DNA of 39,403 nucleotides from Anaerolineae bacterium. GTDB lineage: Bacteria > Chloroflexota > Anaerolineae > B4-G1. Positions 18,501-25,506 of the stretch are shown one piece after another. Every line of letters starts with the position of its first letter. Position 1 is the first letter of the stretch. The stretch lies in assembly GCA_016931785.1 (NCBI GenBank), contig JAFGED010000255.1, forward strand, positions 1-39,403, in the 5' to 3' direction. Under the pieces are notes generated by a model that saw only the letters and a program-made list of their open reading frames with translations, was not told the origin of the DNA and did no database searches. A program made the position numbers and the translations under genes.

Positions 18501-20162
18501 GGCCCTGTGCCCCGCGGCAATCGCGTCCACCACAAAACTCGTCCCGGTCACCACGTCGCCGCCGGCAAACAGCCCTGGCACCTCCGTCGCCAGTGTCTGG
18601 GGATCGACCGCTGCCTGCCGCTGGCGCACGGTCACTTTCTCCGGCAGGCACGAGACGTCCGCTTGCTGTCCGATGGCAAAGATCACCACGTCGGTGGCGA
18701 TGATGTGTTCCGTCTCCGGAACCTCGTCAAAGTCGGGCCGCCCATCGACAAAGCCGCGAAAGTCCACCTCGGCGCAGCGCACGCCGGTAACGTGATCGTC
18801 AGCGGACGTGATTTCCTTGAAGGTGCGCGAAGCAAAGACCTCCACGCCCTCTTCCTCGGCGTCGAACACCTCCCAATCGTGAGCGGGCATCGTCTCGCGG
18901 CTTTCGAGGCAGGCCATGCCGACCCAGCTTGCCCCCAGGCGCACGGCGGTCTGCGCCGCGTCTACCGCGACGTTGCCGCCGCCCAAGACCAGGACACGGA
19001 GGTTGGAGACTAGAGATTCGAGATTATCCCCTGCTTTCTCCGTGCCTGCTAACGCTACGTGGCGCAGCAAGTCGGTGGCGGTGATCACTTCCGGCAGAGC
19101 GACGCCGGGGATGGGCAAGCGGACGCCTCGGTGCGCGCCCACTGCGGCAAAGACGGCGTCATAGTCGTTTAGCAGCGCCGCTGCATCCTCGACCTTGTGG
19201 TTGCATTTGAGGTCGATGCCCAGCGCGAGGATGTCATCGACCTCGCGCTGCACCAGGTCGTAGGGCAGGCGATAGGCGGGGATGCCGACGCGCATCATCC
19301 CACCCGGCACCGGAAGCGCCTCGAAAACGGTCACGGCGTGGCCGCCTAGCGCCAAATCCTGCGCGCAGGTGAGTCCCGCTGGCCCAGAGCCGATTACAGC
19401 TACGTTCTTGCCTGAAGACTCTCTTGCTATTTGGAATTTGCGATTTGCGATTTGCGATTTGTTCTCATGCGCCCAGTCAGTGACAAACCGCTTCAGCCGC
19501 ATGATGTTCACCGGCGCGTCCACTTTTGCGCGCGAGCAGGCATCCTCGCACTGATGGTTGCACACGCGCCCGCAGATGGAGGGGAAAGGGTTATCCTCGC
19601 GAATGGTGTGATAGGCGTCGGCGAAGCGGCCCTCGCGGATCAGTGCGATGTAACCTTGGGCGCGCTGGTGGATGGGGCACGCGTCGCGACAGGGGGCGCG
19701 CCCGCGCTTCTCGATCACGTAGGCGTTGGGAATCGCCTGGGGGTAGAGCTTGTAGGCTGCCCGCCGCTCCGACATCTCGATGTTGAACTGGTCGGCGCAA
19801 ACGACGGGGCATACTTGCGCGCAGTCGCCGCAGCCGGTGCACTCGTCTGCGATCACGTAGCGCGGCTTTTGGCGCACGCGCGCCTTAAAGTTGCCTGCCT
19901 CGCCCTGGATACTCTCCAGTTCGGCGTAGGTCATTATTTGGATGTTAAGGTGCCGCCCGCACTCTACCAGCTTGGGCGAGAGGATGCACATGGCGCAGTC
20001 GTTGGTGGGGAACGTCTTGTCGAGCTGCGCCATCGTTCCCCCGATGGCCGGGCTCTCATCCAGCAAGTACACCTTGAACCCGGCTTCTGCCAGGTCCAGC
20101 GACGCCTGGATGCCGCCGATGCCAGCACCGACGACGAGGGCCGCGCCGATTGGGTTTGTCAT
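15582..20162 (-). CDS. hdrA: HdrA-GltD nested fusion flavoprotein, 1526 aa
   Basis: Domain order: HdrA FAD domain (GAGIGGI, DCAMCILSPK); ferredoxin motif C108/111/114/118; a GltD/NfnB-like domain (about 150-640) with CRDACPIHQ, an FAD motif GSGPAGLT near 255 and a GGGNVAVDAAQT motif near 395; CLSCGICSECLQC; the rest of HdrA module 1 (CCMYATKEA); linker domain CHCGIN near 960; HdrA module 2 (GGGLAGM); and a C-terminal ferredoxin pair. This predicts at least three flavins and NAD(P)H use (inference from the fold). In the linker domain the usual REQCxWVH reads REQDSWVH, so a cluster ligand is Asp1054. At least six repeat tracts are translated in frame. It is the complete paralogue of the gene at 1-4374, and starts 7 nt after the GNAT stop. 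Confidence 0.94.
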   Translation of the reverse strand: MTNPIGAALVVGAGIGGIQASLDLAEAGFKVYLLDESPAIGGTMAQLDKTFPTNDCAMCILSPKLVECGRHLNIQIMTYAELESIQGEAGNFKARVRQKPRYVIADECTGCGDCAQVCPVVCADQFNIEMSERRAAYKLYPQAIPNAYVIEKRGRAPCRDACPIHQRAQGYIALIREGRFADAYHTIREDNPFPSICGRVCNHQCEDACSRAKVDAPVNIMRLKRFVTDWAHENKSQIANRKFQIARESSGKNVAVIGSGPAGLTCAQDLALGGHAVTVFEALPVPGGMMRVGIPAYRLPYDLVQREVDDILALGIDLKCNHKVEDAAALLNDYDAVFAAVGAHRGVRLPIPGVALPEVITATDLLRHVALAGTEKAGDNLESLVSNLRVLVLGGGNVAVDAAQTAVRLGASWVGMACLESRETMPAHDWEVFDAEEEGVEVFASRTFKEITSADDHVTGVRCAEVDFRGFVDGRPDFDEVPETEHIIATDVVIFAIGQQADVSCLPEKVTVRQRQAAVDPQTLATEVPGLFAGGDVVTGTSFVVDAIAAGHRAARSIDDYLHEETPSSPPRFAGGESDVAELSEEEARALVSSGAASDAPRHEVAKAPAAERVQDFREVYGGLTEEEARVEAARCLSCGICSECLQCVYACQKNCIDHEMREEIVELDVGAVILTPGLETMPGDIRPELGYGRCANVVTSIEFERMLSASGPWGSVVQRPSDGKHPRKIAFIQCVGSRDTSCAMQPERSHGYCSSVCCMYATKEALIAKEHNPAVEPTIFYIDMRSFGKGFERYVERAEREYGVRYVRSAVSFARGDPGTRNVILRYAGEMERQGNKGASVISNRQSPVEEEFDLVVLSVGLQPSEGAQSLASRIGVALNAYGFAEPPAMQPAQTSRSGIFAAGAFAEPKDIPETVIEASCAAARASALLADARGALTQEQVWPEERDVSDELPRVGVFICHCGINIGAVVDVPEVVDYVAGLPYVAYAEQNTYTCSQDTQQRIRERIEEHRLNRVVVASCTPRTHEALFQETIRGAGLNPHLFQMANIREQDSWVHRDDHRSATDKAKELAAMAVARACKQRPIQHGTFEVNKRALVIGGGLAGMTAALSIAEQGFPVALVEREEELGGNLRHIFVPLPANEQSTIDNDQCVEPQTLLRQTIEAVSSHPLIAVLTGAEVVNVGGYVGQYRTTVELAGERREEIQHGIIVVATGARQIEPREYLYGKHPSVITQREFESQIPNLESANMQSVVMIQCVGSRDEEHPYCSRICCTEAIKNALAIKARSPETDVTILYRDIRTFGFKEWYYREARRQGVMFLQYEMERKPRVEIADEYIRGDSRLQVAVWDTVLGEELTLHPDLVVLSAGIEPNLDNDALARLVKVPLNEDGFFLEAHAKLRPLDFAADGIYLCGMAHSPRFLDETIAQAHGAAVRAVGLLAKDMLEATPIVASVNPRLCSACGLCVEVCPYNARELEPGGAYAEVIDVLCQGCGACVVACPNKASQQRGFEIVQVYEMLDAVAIGD
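16147..16162. repeat. Small palindrome in frame
   Basis: CGGATG-TACT-CATCCG inside the 1526-residue gene, flanked by CAATCTC units. The same protein position carries a different repeat (322-351) in the paralogue. Confidence 0.5.
16420..16452. repeat. GAGATTTG/GGATTTG tract, in frame
   Basis: GCGGATTC, GAGATTTG, GGATTTG, GAGATTC units in the 1526-residue gene, just before the strand leading to IQCVGSR. Confidence 0.7.
16699..16740. repeat. CATTGTCAATTG-type tract, in frame
   Basis: GCATTGGTCATTGTCAATTG followed by TTGATTGTTCATTCG. Related to 6059-6139 and translated near residue 1145 of the 1526-residue protein. Confidence 0.7.
17617..17668. repeat. GGAGATTGGCGATT plus TTGTCTC tract, in frame
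   Basis: Two repeat types side by side, adding about 17 residues before VEEEFDL in the 1526-residue protein. Confidence 0.75.
18430..18472. repeat. C-run/G-run palindrome, in frame
   Basis: CTCCCCTCCCGC and GCGGGGGGGG arms in the 1526-residue gene. Family of 2981-3028. Confidence 0.65.
19000..19028. repeat. GGAGACTAGAGATT tract, in frame
   Basis: GTTGGAGACTAGAGATTCG then AGATTATC, inside the GltD-like domain of the 1526-residue protein. Confidence 0.65.
19426..19463. repeat. GCGATTT heptamer tract, in frame
   Basis: One GGAATTT and three exact GCGATTT units. It adds about 12 residues in the linker before the GltD FAD motif. Confidence 0.85.
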
Positions 20163-20169
20163 ACCGTCT

Positions 20170-20742
20170 TTAGAACTCTCCAGAGCGATCTATCAGTTTT
20201 AGTCCCAGAACCGACATATCCAGGGTTTCCCCGCTGCCGGTCATGAAATAGTCGTGCAGCGTGACTTCGTGTTGAAAGCCCTGGTCCAGGAGGGCCTTGA
20301 TCACGTTGTGCTGCGTGCTGACGACCTCGATGTACAACTGCTGCAGGCCGACGGTGCGGGCGATTTCGATCAGGCTGCGCAGCATGAGCGTGCCGATTCC
20401 CCGGCGGCGATAGTCTTTATCGAGAAAGATGCGCACCCACGCCAGGTGCCGGTGGTATCGCTCGCGGAAGTGGAGGGTGGCGTCGCCCACTATCTTGTCG
20501 TCCACGACGGCTACCAGTGGGTAGACGTTCTTCAGATTTAGATTGTCCACCCAGCTTCCGACCACTGCCGCATCGGCTGCGTCATCTCGAAAGTACTTGA
20601 GCTCCTCCGCGGGAGCCCGGGCAAAAAGGTCGACCAGTGCTTCTTTGTCATCTTTCGACAGAGGTCGCAGCAAGAGCCGCGAGCCGTTAGGTAGGGTCTT
20701 CATCTTGCGGTAATTTGCCAACTGCGCCCAGATATCTCCCAT
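20170..20742 (-). CDS. GNAT-family N-acetyltransferase
   Basis: A 190-residue protein with the GNAT fold: a central acetyl-CoA loop of the R/Q-x-x-G-x-G/A type (RRRGIGTLML, about 113-122) and the C-terminal pattern of an acetyl donor-binding domain. It starts at the ATG 20742, with GGAGG 7 nt upstream. It is the first gene of the left-hand Hdr block and follows a 189-nt gap with an inverted-repeat element, the largest gene-free gap between the two blocks. GNAT enzymes acetylate amino groups of proteins or small molecules; the substrate is unknown. One possibility is lysine acetylation feedback in a cell that makes acetyl-CoA here, but nothing in the sequence proves it. Confidence 0.85.
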   Translation of the reverse strand: MGDIWAQLANYRKMKTLPNGSRLLLRPLSKDDKEALVDLFARAPAEELKYFRDDAADAAVVGSWVDNLNLKNVYPLVAVVDDKIVGDATLHFRERYHRHLAWVRIFLDKDYRRRGIGTLMLRSLIEIARTVGLQQLYIEVVSTQHNVIKALLDQGFQHEVTLHDYFMTGSGETLDMSVLGLKLIDRSGEF

Positions 20743-20840
20743 AGTTGAACCTCCTCGAAACTTCCTTAGGGTTCGTTAAGCAATAATTTCCCTCGCCTTA
20801 GTTTGGGCGGCGTAACCATATGGCTGTCCTTACTGGTTGA

Positions 20841-20930
20841 GACCTGTAAAAGCTTACCAGAATCACCGGATTTGTAGGTCCAAGGTCTCTTCCATAGTCG
20901 CTATTGCAGGAAGTTGTTCTTTTACAGGTC
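20841..20930. repeat. 90-bp element with 12-bp terminal inverted repeats
   Basis: GACCTGTAAAAG (20841-20852) and its exact complement (20919-20930) bound 66 bp of AT-richer DNA in the only larger gap (20743-20931). It sits 1 bp after the HdrCB-like stop. It may be a MITE-like element or a transcription boundary; no target duplication is seen. I see no clear promoter in this gap. Confidence 0.6.
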
Positions 20931-20931
20931 C

Positions 20932-22200
20932 TTAGCCCTCGCTGATCGCCTTTTCCACAGATTGTAATACCAACTCCGTCACATCTTTCACGCGCGTTCG
21001 CGCGCGGCTTGCCTTCTCATGATGGCGCACCGCCCGCATCAGCGTGCGCTCGCACTGCTGGCACGCCGATACGATCGCCTCCGCACCGACCTCGCAGGCG
21101 CGCTCCACACGGCGCAAGCTGACCTCCGATACGATGTCTGGGTCAAAGCTCTCTAGGTTGCCGCCGCCGCCGCAGCACTCGGATATCTGCCCATAGCTGC
21201 CCATCTCCACCAGCGTCAGGCCGGGGATGGATTGCAGAACCCGGCGTGGAGCGTCGAACACGCCGCTCTTGCGCCCCAGGTCACAGGGGTCGTGATACGT
21301 CACCCGCAGATCTAGTTTGCCCAGCTTGATGTCTCTTCCCGCGATCATCTCATCGAGTAGCTCCGTGGCGTGCACGACTTCCAGCCCAATTTCCTCGCCC
21401 AGCACGTCGGGGTAGATGAACTTCCACATGTGGTAGCAGGAGGGGCAGGCGAAGGTGACGCGTGAGGCGCCCAGTGCCTTGACCTGCGCGACGTTGTGTT
21501 CGATCAGCGTCTTGGCTTCCTCAAGCCGCCCCATCGCCAGCAGGGGATAGCCACAGCACCACTCCTGTCCTCCCAGTGTGGTGAAATCGACCTTGCCTGC
21601 TTCCAGGATGGAGACGAAAGCCTGCGGTACGCCGTAGGTGCGGGGGAAGAAAGATGCCACGCAGCCGACAAAGTAGATGACTTTTGCCCCTTGTTTGGCC
21701 TCCAGCCCTTGCGGAATGTGTTCCAGGTTCTGGCTCCAGATCAGCCGGTTGGCGTTATCTTCGCCGGTGATGTTGTGATTGGTCGTGATAGTCTGGCTCA
21801 GTTGGTTGAGCCGCCCGACGCCTTCGCACAGCCGTTCGTCGATGACTGTCTCAGGGCGCACGAGCAGATACTCGGCCAGGAGCTCGCGCAGCTCTTTGCA
21901 GTTTCCCGTTCGATAGCCCCTTTCGCCCGCCGTCTCTTTGAGCGCGATCATCACTTCACCGATATCGATCTCGTTGGGGCAGTGTGCGCCGCACATCTCG
22001 CACTCCAAGCACAACCAAGGATCGCGGCTGGCCAGCACGCGCTCCATCTGCCCGAATTGGATCAGGCGCAGGATGCGGTCAGGGCCGTACTCCATTGCGT
22101 AAGCCGTGGGGCAGCCCGCCGTGCACTTGTGACAGTGATAGCACAGTTGGGTGGCCTGCCCGCTGAGGCTATTGATCTGGCTTTCGAACGAGTCTTTCAT
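20932..22200 (-). CDS. HdrC-HdrB-like iron-sulfur protein (CCG domains)
   Basis: A 422-residue protein. The N-terminus has two [4Fe-4S] motifs (C20/23/26/30 and C64/67/70/74). The C-terminal part has two CCG domains, GCVASF...WCCGYPL...CPSC and DPCDLGR...CCGGGGN...CQQC. A spacer of about 60 residues lies between the HdrC and HdrB parts, longer than in the 379-residue paralogue. It follows folD after 6 nt without a clear Shine-Dalgarno, so it looks coupled to the methyl branch rather than to the HdrA genes. By position it may be an electron acceptor or donor for the methylene-THF step; this is inference. Confidence 0.9.
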   Translation of the reverse strand: MKDSFESQINSLSGQATQLCYHCHKCTAGCPTAYAMEYGPDRILRLIQFGQMERVLASRDPWLCLECEMCGAHCPNEIDIGEVMIALKETAGERGYRTGNCKELRELLAEYLLVRPETVIDERLCEGVGRLNQLSQTITTNHNITGEDNANRLIWSQNLEHIPQGLEAKQGAKVIYFVGCVASFFPRTYGVPQAFVSILEAGKVDFTTLGGQEWCCGYPLLAMGRLEEAKTLIEHNVAQVKALGASRVTFACPSCYHMWKFIYPDVLGEEIGLEVVHATELLDEMIAGRDIKLGKLDLRVTYHDPCDLGRKSGVFDAPRRVLQSIPGLTLVEMGSYGQISECCGGGGNLESFDPDIVSEVSLRRVERACEVGAEAIVSACQQCERTLMRAVRHHEKASRARTRVKDVTELVLQSVEKAISEG

Positions 22201-22206
22201 TACATC

Positions 22207-23268
22207 TTATTCGACCAACCCCGCTGCACGCTCTGCCGAGGTGAGCGTGTTGCGCAAGAGCATGATGATCGTCATCGGCCCCACGCCGCCGGGCACCGGT
22301 GTCAGGTAGCCCGCGACCTCTTTGACGTCTTCAAAGTCTACATCCCCCACCAGTTTGTATTTGCGGTAAAGGTCGATCATCTCGCAGCCCTCGGCATCGG
22401 CCGGCACCTCGTCTTTCAGGTAGATCTTGTCGTGTGTCGCGCAGTACACGCCCATCTTGCGGCGACCCCCTTTGTCCGATTCTTCCTTGCGGTGGGCGAT
22501 AAAGCACTCGCCAGAGGCAGAGCATATCCATTCTCTGTCGGCGGGATGGTCGACCCATACCCGGTTTATCCCGACGTCGATCACAGCCGCGCCCGGCTTG
22601 ACCCAATCGCCCCTGACCATTTCGGGGCGTCCCACCGCGGCGATGAGGATATCGGCCCGGCGGCAGGTAGCGGGCAGGTCCTGCGTGCGCGAGTGGCAGA
22701 TGGTGAGGGTGGCATTCCGGTGCAGCAGCAGCATCGAAACCGGCAGGCCGACGATGTTGCTGCGGCCCAGCACCACGGCCTCCTTGCCCTCGATGGGAAT
22801 GTTGTATCGATCAAGCAGTTCGATGCACCCGGCGGGCGTGCAGGGTACGAACAGCGGCTTGCGGCCCTTCATCGCCAGCCGCCCGATGTTGATCGGATGG
22901 AAGCCGTCTACGTCCTTATCGAGCCCGACGGCCCGCAGGATACGTTCTTCATCCAGATGCTTGGGCAGCGGTAGTTGTACCAGGATGCCGTGTACTGCCG
23001 GGTTGGCGTTCAATTCCGCGACCAGTCCCTCGACCTCCTCTTGAGATGCGTCTTTGGAAAGATAGTGCCCGAAGGATTCGATGCCGACCTCGCTGCAGCC
23101 CTTTTGCTTGGATTGAACGTAGGCCTGAGATGCCGGGTCCTCGCCCACCAGCACCGTCGCCAGGCCCGGCGTGATACCGTGCTCGGCTTTGAGTTTTTCT
23201 ACCTCGGCCTTGATCTCGCTGTGAACGGCGGCAGCAACCACCTCGCCGTCGATGAGTTGTGCGGTCAT
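22207..23268 (-). CDS. folD: FolD, methylene-THF dehydrogenase/methenyl-THF cyclohydrolase with a large insertion
   Basis: This bifunctional enzyme interconverts formyl-, methenyl- and methylene-THF in the methyl branch. The catalytic Tyr50 and Lys54 (YVQSK), VQLPLP (97-102), DKDVDG (118-123), GRSNIVG (168-174) and the C-terminal PVPGGVGPMT are all present. The start is the ATG at 23268, with GGAGG 5 nt upstream; the frame is open further upstream only through a palindromic repeat. The protein is 353 residues, against about 285 usually. The excess is an insertion at about 238-304, between the nucleotide-binding strand end GINRV and KLVGDVDF, with four cysteines (249, 255, 276, 295). This may bind a metal or cluster. 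Confidence 0.95.
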   Translation of the reverse strand: MTAQLIDGEVVAAAVHSEIKAEVEKLKAEHGITPGLATVLVGEDPASQAYVQSKQKGCSEVGIESFGHYLSKDASQEEVEGLVAELNANPAVHGILVQLPLPKHLDEERILRAVGLDKDVDGFHPINIGRLAMKGRKPLFVPCTPAGCIELLDRYNIPIEGKEAVVLGRSNIVGLPVSMLLLHRNATLTICHSRTQDLPATCRRADILIAAVGRPEMVRGDWVKPGAAVIDVGINRVWVDHPADREWICSASGECFIAHRKEESDKGGRRKMGVYCATHDKIYLKDEVPADAEGCEMIDLYRKYKLVGDVDFEDVKEVAGYLTPVPGGVGPMTIIMLLRNTLTSAERAAGLVE

Positions 23269-23287
23269 AGTGTCCTCCTTGTCCCCT

Positions 23288-23317
23288 AGAAACCGGGTTT
23301 TTGTCAAAAACCTTTCT
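23288..23317. repeat. AGAAACCGGGTTTTTG palindrome
   Basis: Imperfect copy (3 bp missing in one arm) of the element at 35524-35556. It lies between the acsE stop and the folD Shine-Dalgarno. Confidence 0.8.
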
Positions 23318-23319
23318 GG

Positions 23320-24243
23320 CTACACGCGCAAGTACGAGTCGGTGTAAATTACCTTGTTCAGCACCACCTGCACCGTCTTCCAGATGTCGGCCTGCGCGGG
23401 ATCGGACATGTCGACGTCGCCAGGCTGCAGTTCTTCCATCGCCGCCACCCGGTCGTGCAGTTTGACCAGCAACCGGTTTAGCGCGCTGCTCTCGTCCCGC
23501 TGCTCGACCACGCGAATCCATTTCTTGAGTTCCTCATCCAGCGGATCGGCGATCACCATGTCGATTCCAGCGCCCATCAGCATCACCATGTAGGTGCGGT
23601 TGAGCAGCGGGCGCATCTCGTGAGGCACGGCATTGGAGACGTTCGAAAGGCCGCCGTTGGTCAATGGAGGCGGATCCCAGGCGAACTTGAGTGTGCGCAC
23701 CGCCTCGATGCACTCCGGGCAGTACTCCTGGCAGCCGGAGACGGTCAGAACCAACGGGTCGATGATCAGGTCGCTGATGGGAAAGTCGATCTCCAGCATG
23801 TGCGGTATCAGCTTCTCCAGCGCGATGCTAACCCGCTCGTCGGACCCAACGGGGATCATGCCCTCGGCCATTGTCAGCGCTACCAGGCGTGTGTTGTACT
23901 TTTTGGCCACGAGGGGCACCGTTTCCAACCGCTCCTCGCGCGCGTCGGTGGAGTTGATGATGGGCTGCGCCTTGGAGACGGTCTCGCAGGCGGCCTCGAT
24001 GGCGGCCAGGTTGGTTGTATCGAAAACCAGCGGTACGTCTACCACTTTCTCGACCGTCTCGACCAGCCAGGGCAGGATTTCGTGCCCGGCTTTCTTTTGT
24101 GGGCCGATGTTGAGGTCGACTGCGTTCGCCCCGGCCTCGACCATCTTGACCGCCATATCCTGGAAGAACTTGCCGTCCCGGTTGGCGATGCCCTCTTTGA
24201 CCTTGGGCGAGATGATGTGGATGTTCTCTGCAATTATGTACAT
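23320..24243 (-). CDS. acsE: AcsE, methyl-THF:corrinoid iron-sulfur protein methyltransferase
   Basis: This enzyme transfers the methyl group of methyl-THF to the cobalt of the AcsC/AcsD corrinoid protein. It is a pterin-binding TIM barrel: DLNIGP (43-48), D75 in FDTTN, IINSTD (95-100), and GLSNVSNAVP (198-207), which contains the asparagine that helps activate the pterin. It has 307 residues against about 262 in the classical enzyme; the extra part is a C-terminal helical extension (about 262-307). The Shine-Dalgarno GGAGG lies 8 nt before the ATG. It lies between cooC and folD, separated from each by a short repeat-filled gap. Confidence 0.95.
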   Translation of the reverse strand: MYIIAENIHIISPKVKEGIANRDGKFFQDMAVKMVEAGANAVDLNIGPQKKAGHEILPWLVETVEKVVDVPLVFDTTNLAAIEAACETVSKAQPIINSTDAREERLETVPLVAKKYNTRLVALTMAEGMIPVGSDERVSIALEKLIPHMLEIDFPISDLIIDPLVLTVSGCQEYCPECIEAVRTLKFAWDPPPLTNGGLSNVSNAVPHEMRPLLNRTYMVMLMGAGIDMVIADPLDEELKKWIRVVEQRDESSALNRLLVKLHDRVAAMEELQPGDVDMSDPAQADIWKTVQVVLNKVIYTDSYLRV

Positions 24244-24262
24244 TCTGTTTGCCTCCTTTGTC

Positions 24263-24334
24263 TTGGTTGGTAGGCTGGTAATTGCTACATTGGTAGACTG
24301 GTTTGGATACCAAGCTGCCAGTTTACCAATTTAC
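24263..24334. repeat. TTGGTAGGCTGG tract with inverted half
   Basis: Fills the cooC-acsE gap. TTGGTAGGCTGG and ATTGGTAGACTGG face CCAGTTTACCAATTTACC, and the cooC stop codon lies in it. Confidence 0.8.
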
Positions 24335-25140
24335 CCGCTCTCGAATATACTTTGTGCGATGTGATTCACTGCTTTGTAAACGGCTGCGTCCGCCGGGAGC
24401 TCCACCAGCGGGCGACCGCTGAACTCGAATTCTGCCATCGCTGGATCCTCCGGCACCGTGCCGATTAACTTCAGCCCGCTCTGCTCAATGGCCTTTGCCA
24501 ACGGCGTGGGCAACCCGGATGCTCCCATATCCCCGCTCTCGCTCCCTTGCACCCGGTTGATGATCAGGTACGTCCGCCCCACGCCGATCTCCAGCCCTGG
24601 CACCATTTCGTGCATCCGCTGCGCGGTGATGAGGCCTCGCTGCGTGGGATCGGTCACCAGCAGCAGCACGTCCACGTCGCGCGTGGTGCGGCGACTGAGG
24701 TGTTCCATCCCCGCCTCGTTGTCGATGACCACGTAGTCGTATTGCTTTCCCAGCCGATCGATAATCACGCGCAGCATCTGGTTGGCCGCGCAGTAGCAGC
24801 CTTGGCCTTCAGGTCGGCCCATCGCCAATAGGTCGACTTTGTCCCCCTCGGTGATGGCCATTTGCACCTGATAGTCCAGGTACTCTTGTTTGCTCATGCC
24901 GCCGGGCATCGAACCGGCCAGCGCGCCGCTGGTTTGCACCATGTCGAGCATATCCTCGCGGATATCTCCTACGTTGCCCTCGATATCCAACCCCAGCACC
25001 ATGTTTAGATTGGTGGCGGGGTCGGCGTCGATGGCCAGGATGGAGCCGTCGTTCTTCTCCATCAAGTAGCGAATCAAAAGCGCCGAGATCGTGGTTTTCC
25101 CGGTGCCGCCTTTGCCTGCCAGTGCAATCGTTGTAGTCAA
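24331..25140 (-). CDS. cooC: CooC/AcsF-type nickel-insertion ATPase
   Basis: A MinD-type ATPase that matures the Ni centres of CODH or ACS. The 269-residue protein has the deviant Walker A KGGTGKTT (10-17), IDADPATN (37-44) and the CYC motif C115/C117, which binds nickel at the dimer interface in CooC. The stop codon lies at the edge of a TTGGTA-type repeat tract that fills the gap to acsE. The upstream gap holds a 15-bp hairpin. Whether it serves CooS or AcsB cannot be decided; it is the only such ATPase in the window. Confidence 0.94.
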   Translation of the reverse strand: MTTTIALAGKGGTGKTTISALLIRYLMEKNDGSILAIDADPATNLNMVLGLDIEGNVGDIREDMLDMVQTSGALAGSMPGGMSKQEYLDYQVQMAITEGDKVDLLAMGRPEGQGCYCAANQMLRVIIDRLGKQYDYVVIDNEAGMEHLSRRTTRDVDVLLLVTDPTQRGLITAQRMHEMVPGLEIGVGRTYLIINRVQGSESGDMGASGLPTPLAKAIEQSGLKLIGTVPEDPAMAEFEFSGRPLVELPADAAVYKAVNHIAQSIFESG

Positions 25141-25162
25141 AAGATGAGTGCCTTTTGATGGG

Positions 25163-25195
25163 GAGCGTAGCGCCTCAGGGTGAGGCGCTACGCTC
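25163..25195. repeat. Perfect 15-bp hairpin between TM2 gene and cooC
   Basis: GAGCGTAGCGCCTCA, 3-nt loop, exact complement. No U-run follows on the minus strand, so it is a stable mRNA hairpin or dispersed palindrome rather than a clear terminator. Confidence 0.85.
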
Positions 25196-25209
25196 TTTGG
25201 GTTGCGTAC

Positions 25210-25416
25210 CTACTTGGCTAGTGGTTTGCCTTCGGCATCTGTCGTCTTGTCCATCAGGATGAGGATGATGTCGATCAACCACCAGAGTCCCAGGCCGCCG
25301 CCGGTGATCAGCTTGAGGATACCCAGCAGGGTATATCCCAAGTAGAACCGGTCGACTCCCAGGCCACCCAGAAGGATGGATAGGATCAATGCTGTACTCC
25401 ACTTTTTTTCCGACAT
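25210..25416 (-). CDS. TM2-domain small membrane protein
   Basis: A 68-residue protein: two hydrophobic helices joined by the TM2 signature GGLGVDRFYLGY, followed by GLWWLIDIILIL. The start is the ATG at 25416, with AGGAG upstream; longer open starts read through repeat sequence and lack a Shine-Dalgarno. TM2 proteins are widespread and of unknown function. Its place inside the acs operon between acsV and cooC is odd, and may be a passenger insertion, because both flanks are palindromic repeats. Confidence 0.8.
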   Translation of the reverse strand: MSEKKWSTALILSILLGGLGVDRFYLGYTLLGILKLITGGGLGLWWLIDIILILMDKTTDAEGKPLAK

Positions 25417-25446
25417 GTGCGTTCTCCTTTCATAAATAGGTTGTTT

Positions 25447-25464
25447 TTGGGGAATTATCCCCAA
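25447..25464. repeat. TTGGGGA hairpin upstream of the TM2 gene
   Basis: TTGGGGA-ATTA-TCCCCAA in the acsV-TM2 gap. Confidence 0.6.
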
Positions 25465-25467
25465 GAT

Positions 25468-25506
25468 AGACTGGTTGCACCAACTACCAGTTTCTCCCAC
25501 TGTTGG
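25468..25506. repeat. ACTGGTTG/CCAGT repeat after acsV
   Basis: Short member of the TTGGTAGACTGG family (ACTGGTTG facing CAACTACCAGT), directly after the acsV stop. Confidence 0.6.

Noticed and set aside
21496-22974. 492-codon plus-strand open frame
   Set aside because: Lies opposite the HdrCB-like and folD genes, which have complete motifs and ribosome-binding sites; no motif of its own.
25163-25195. Rho-independent terminator before cooC
   Set aside because: The hairpin is strong, but there is no U-run after it on the minus strand, and the downstream genes belong to the same pathway.
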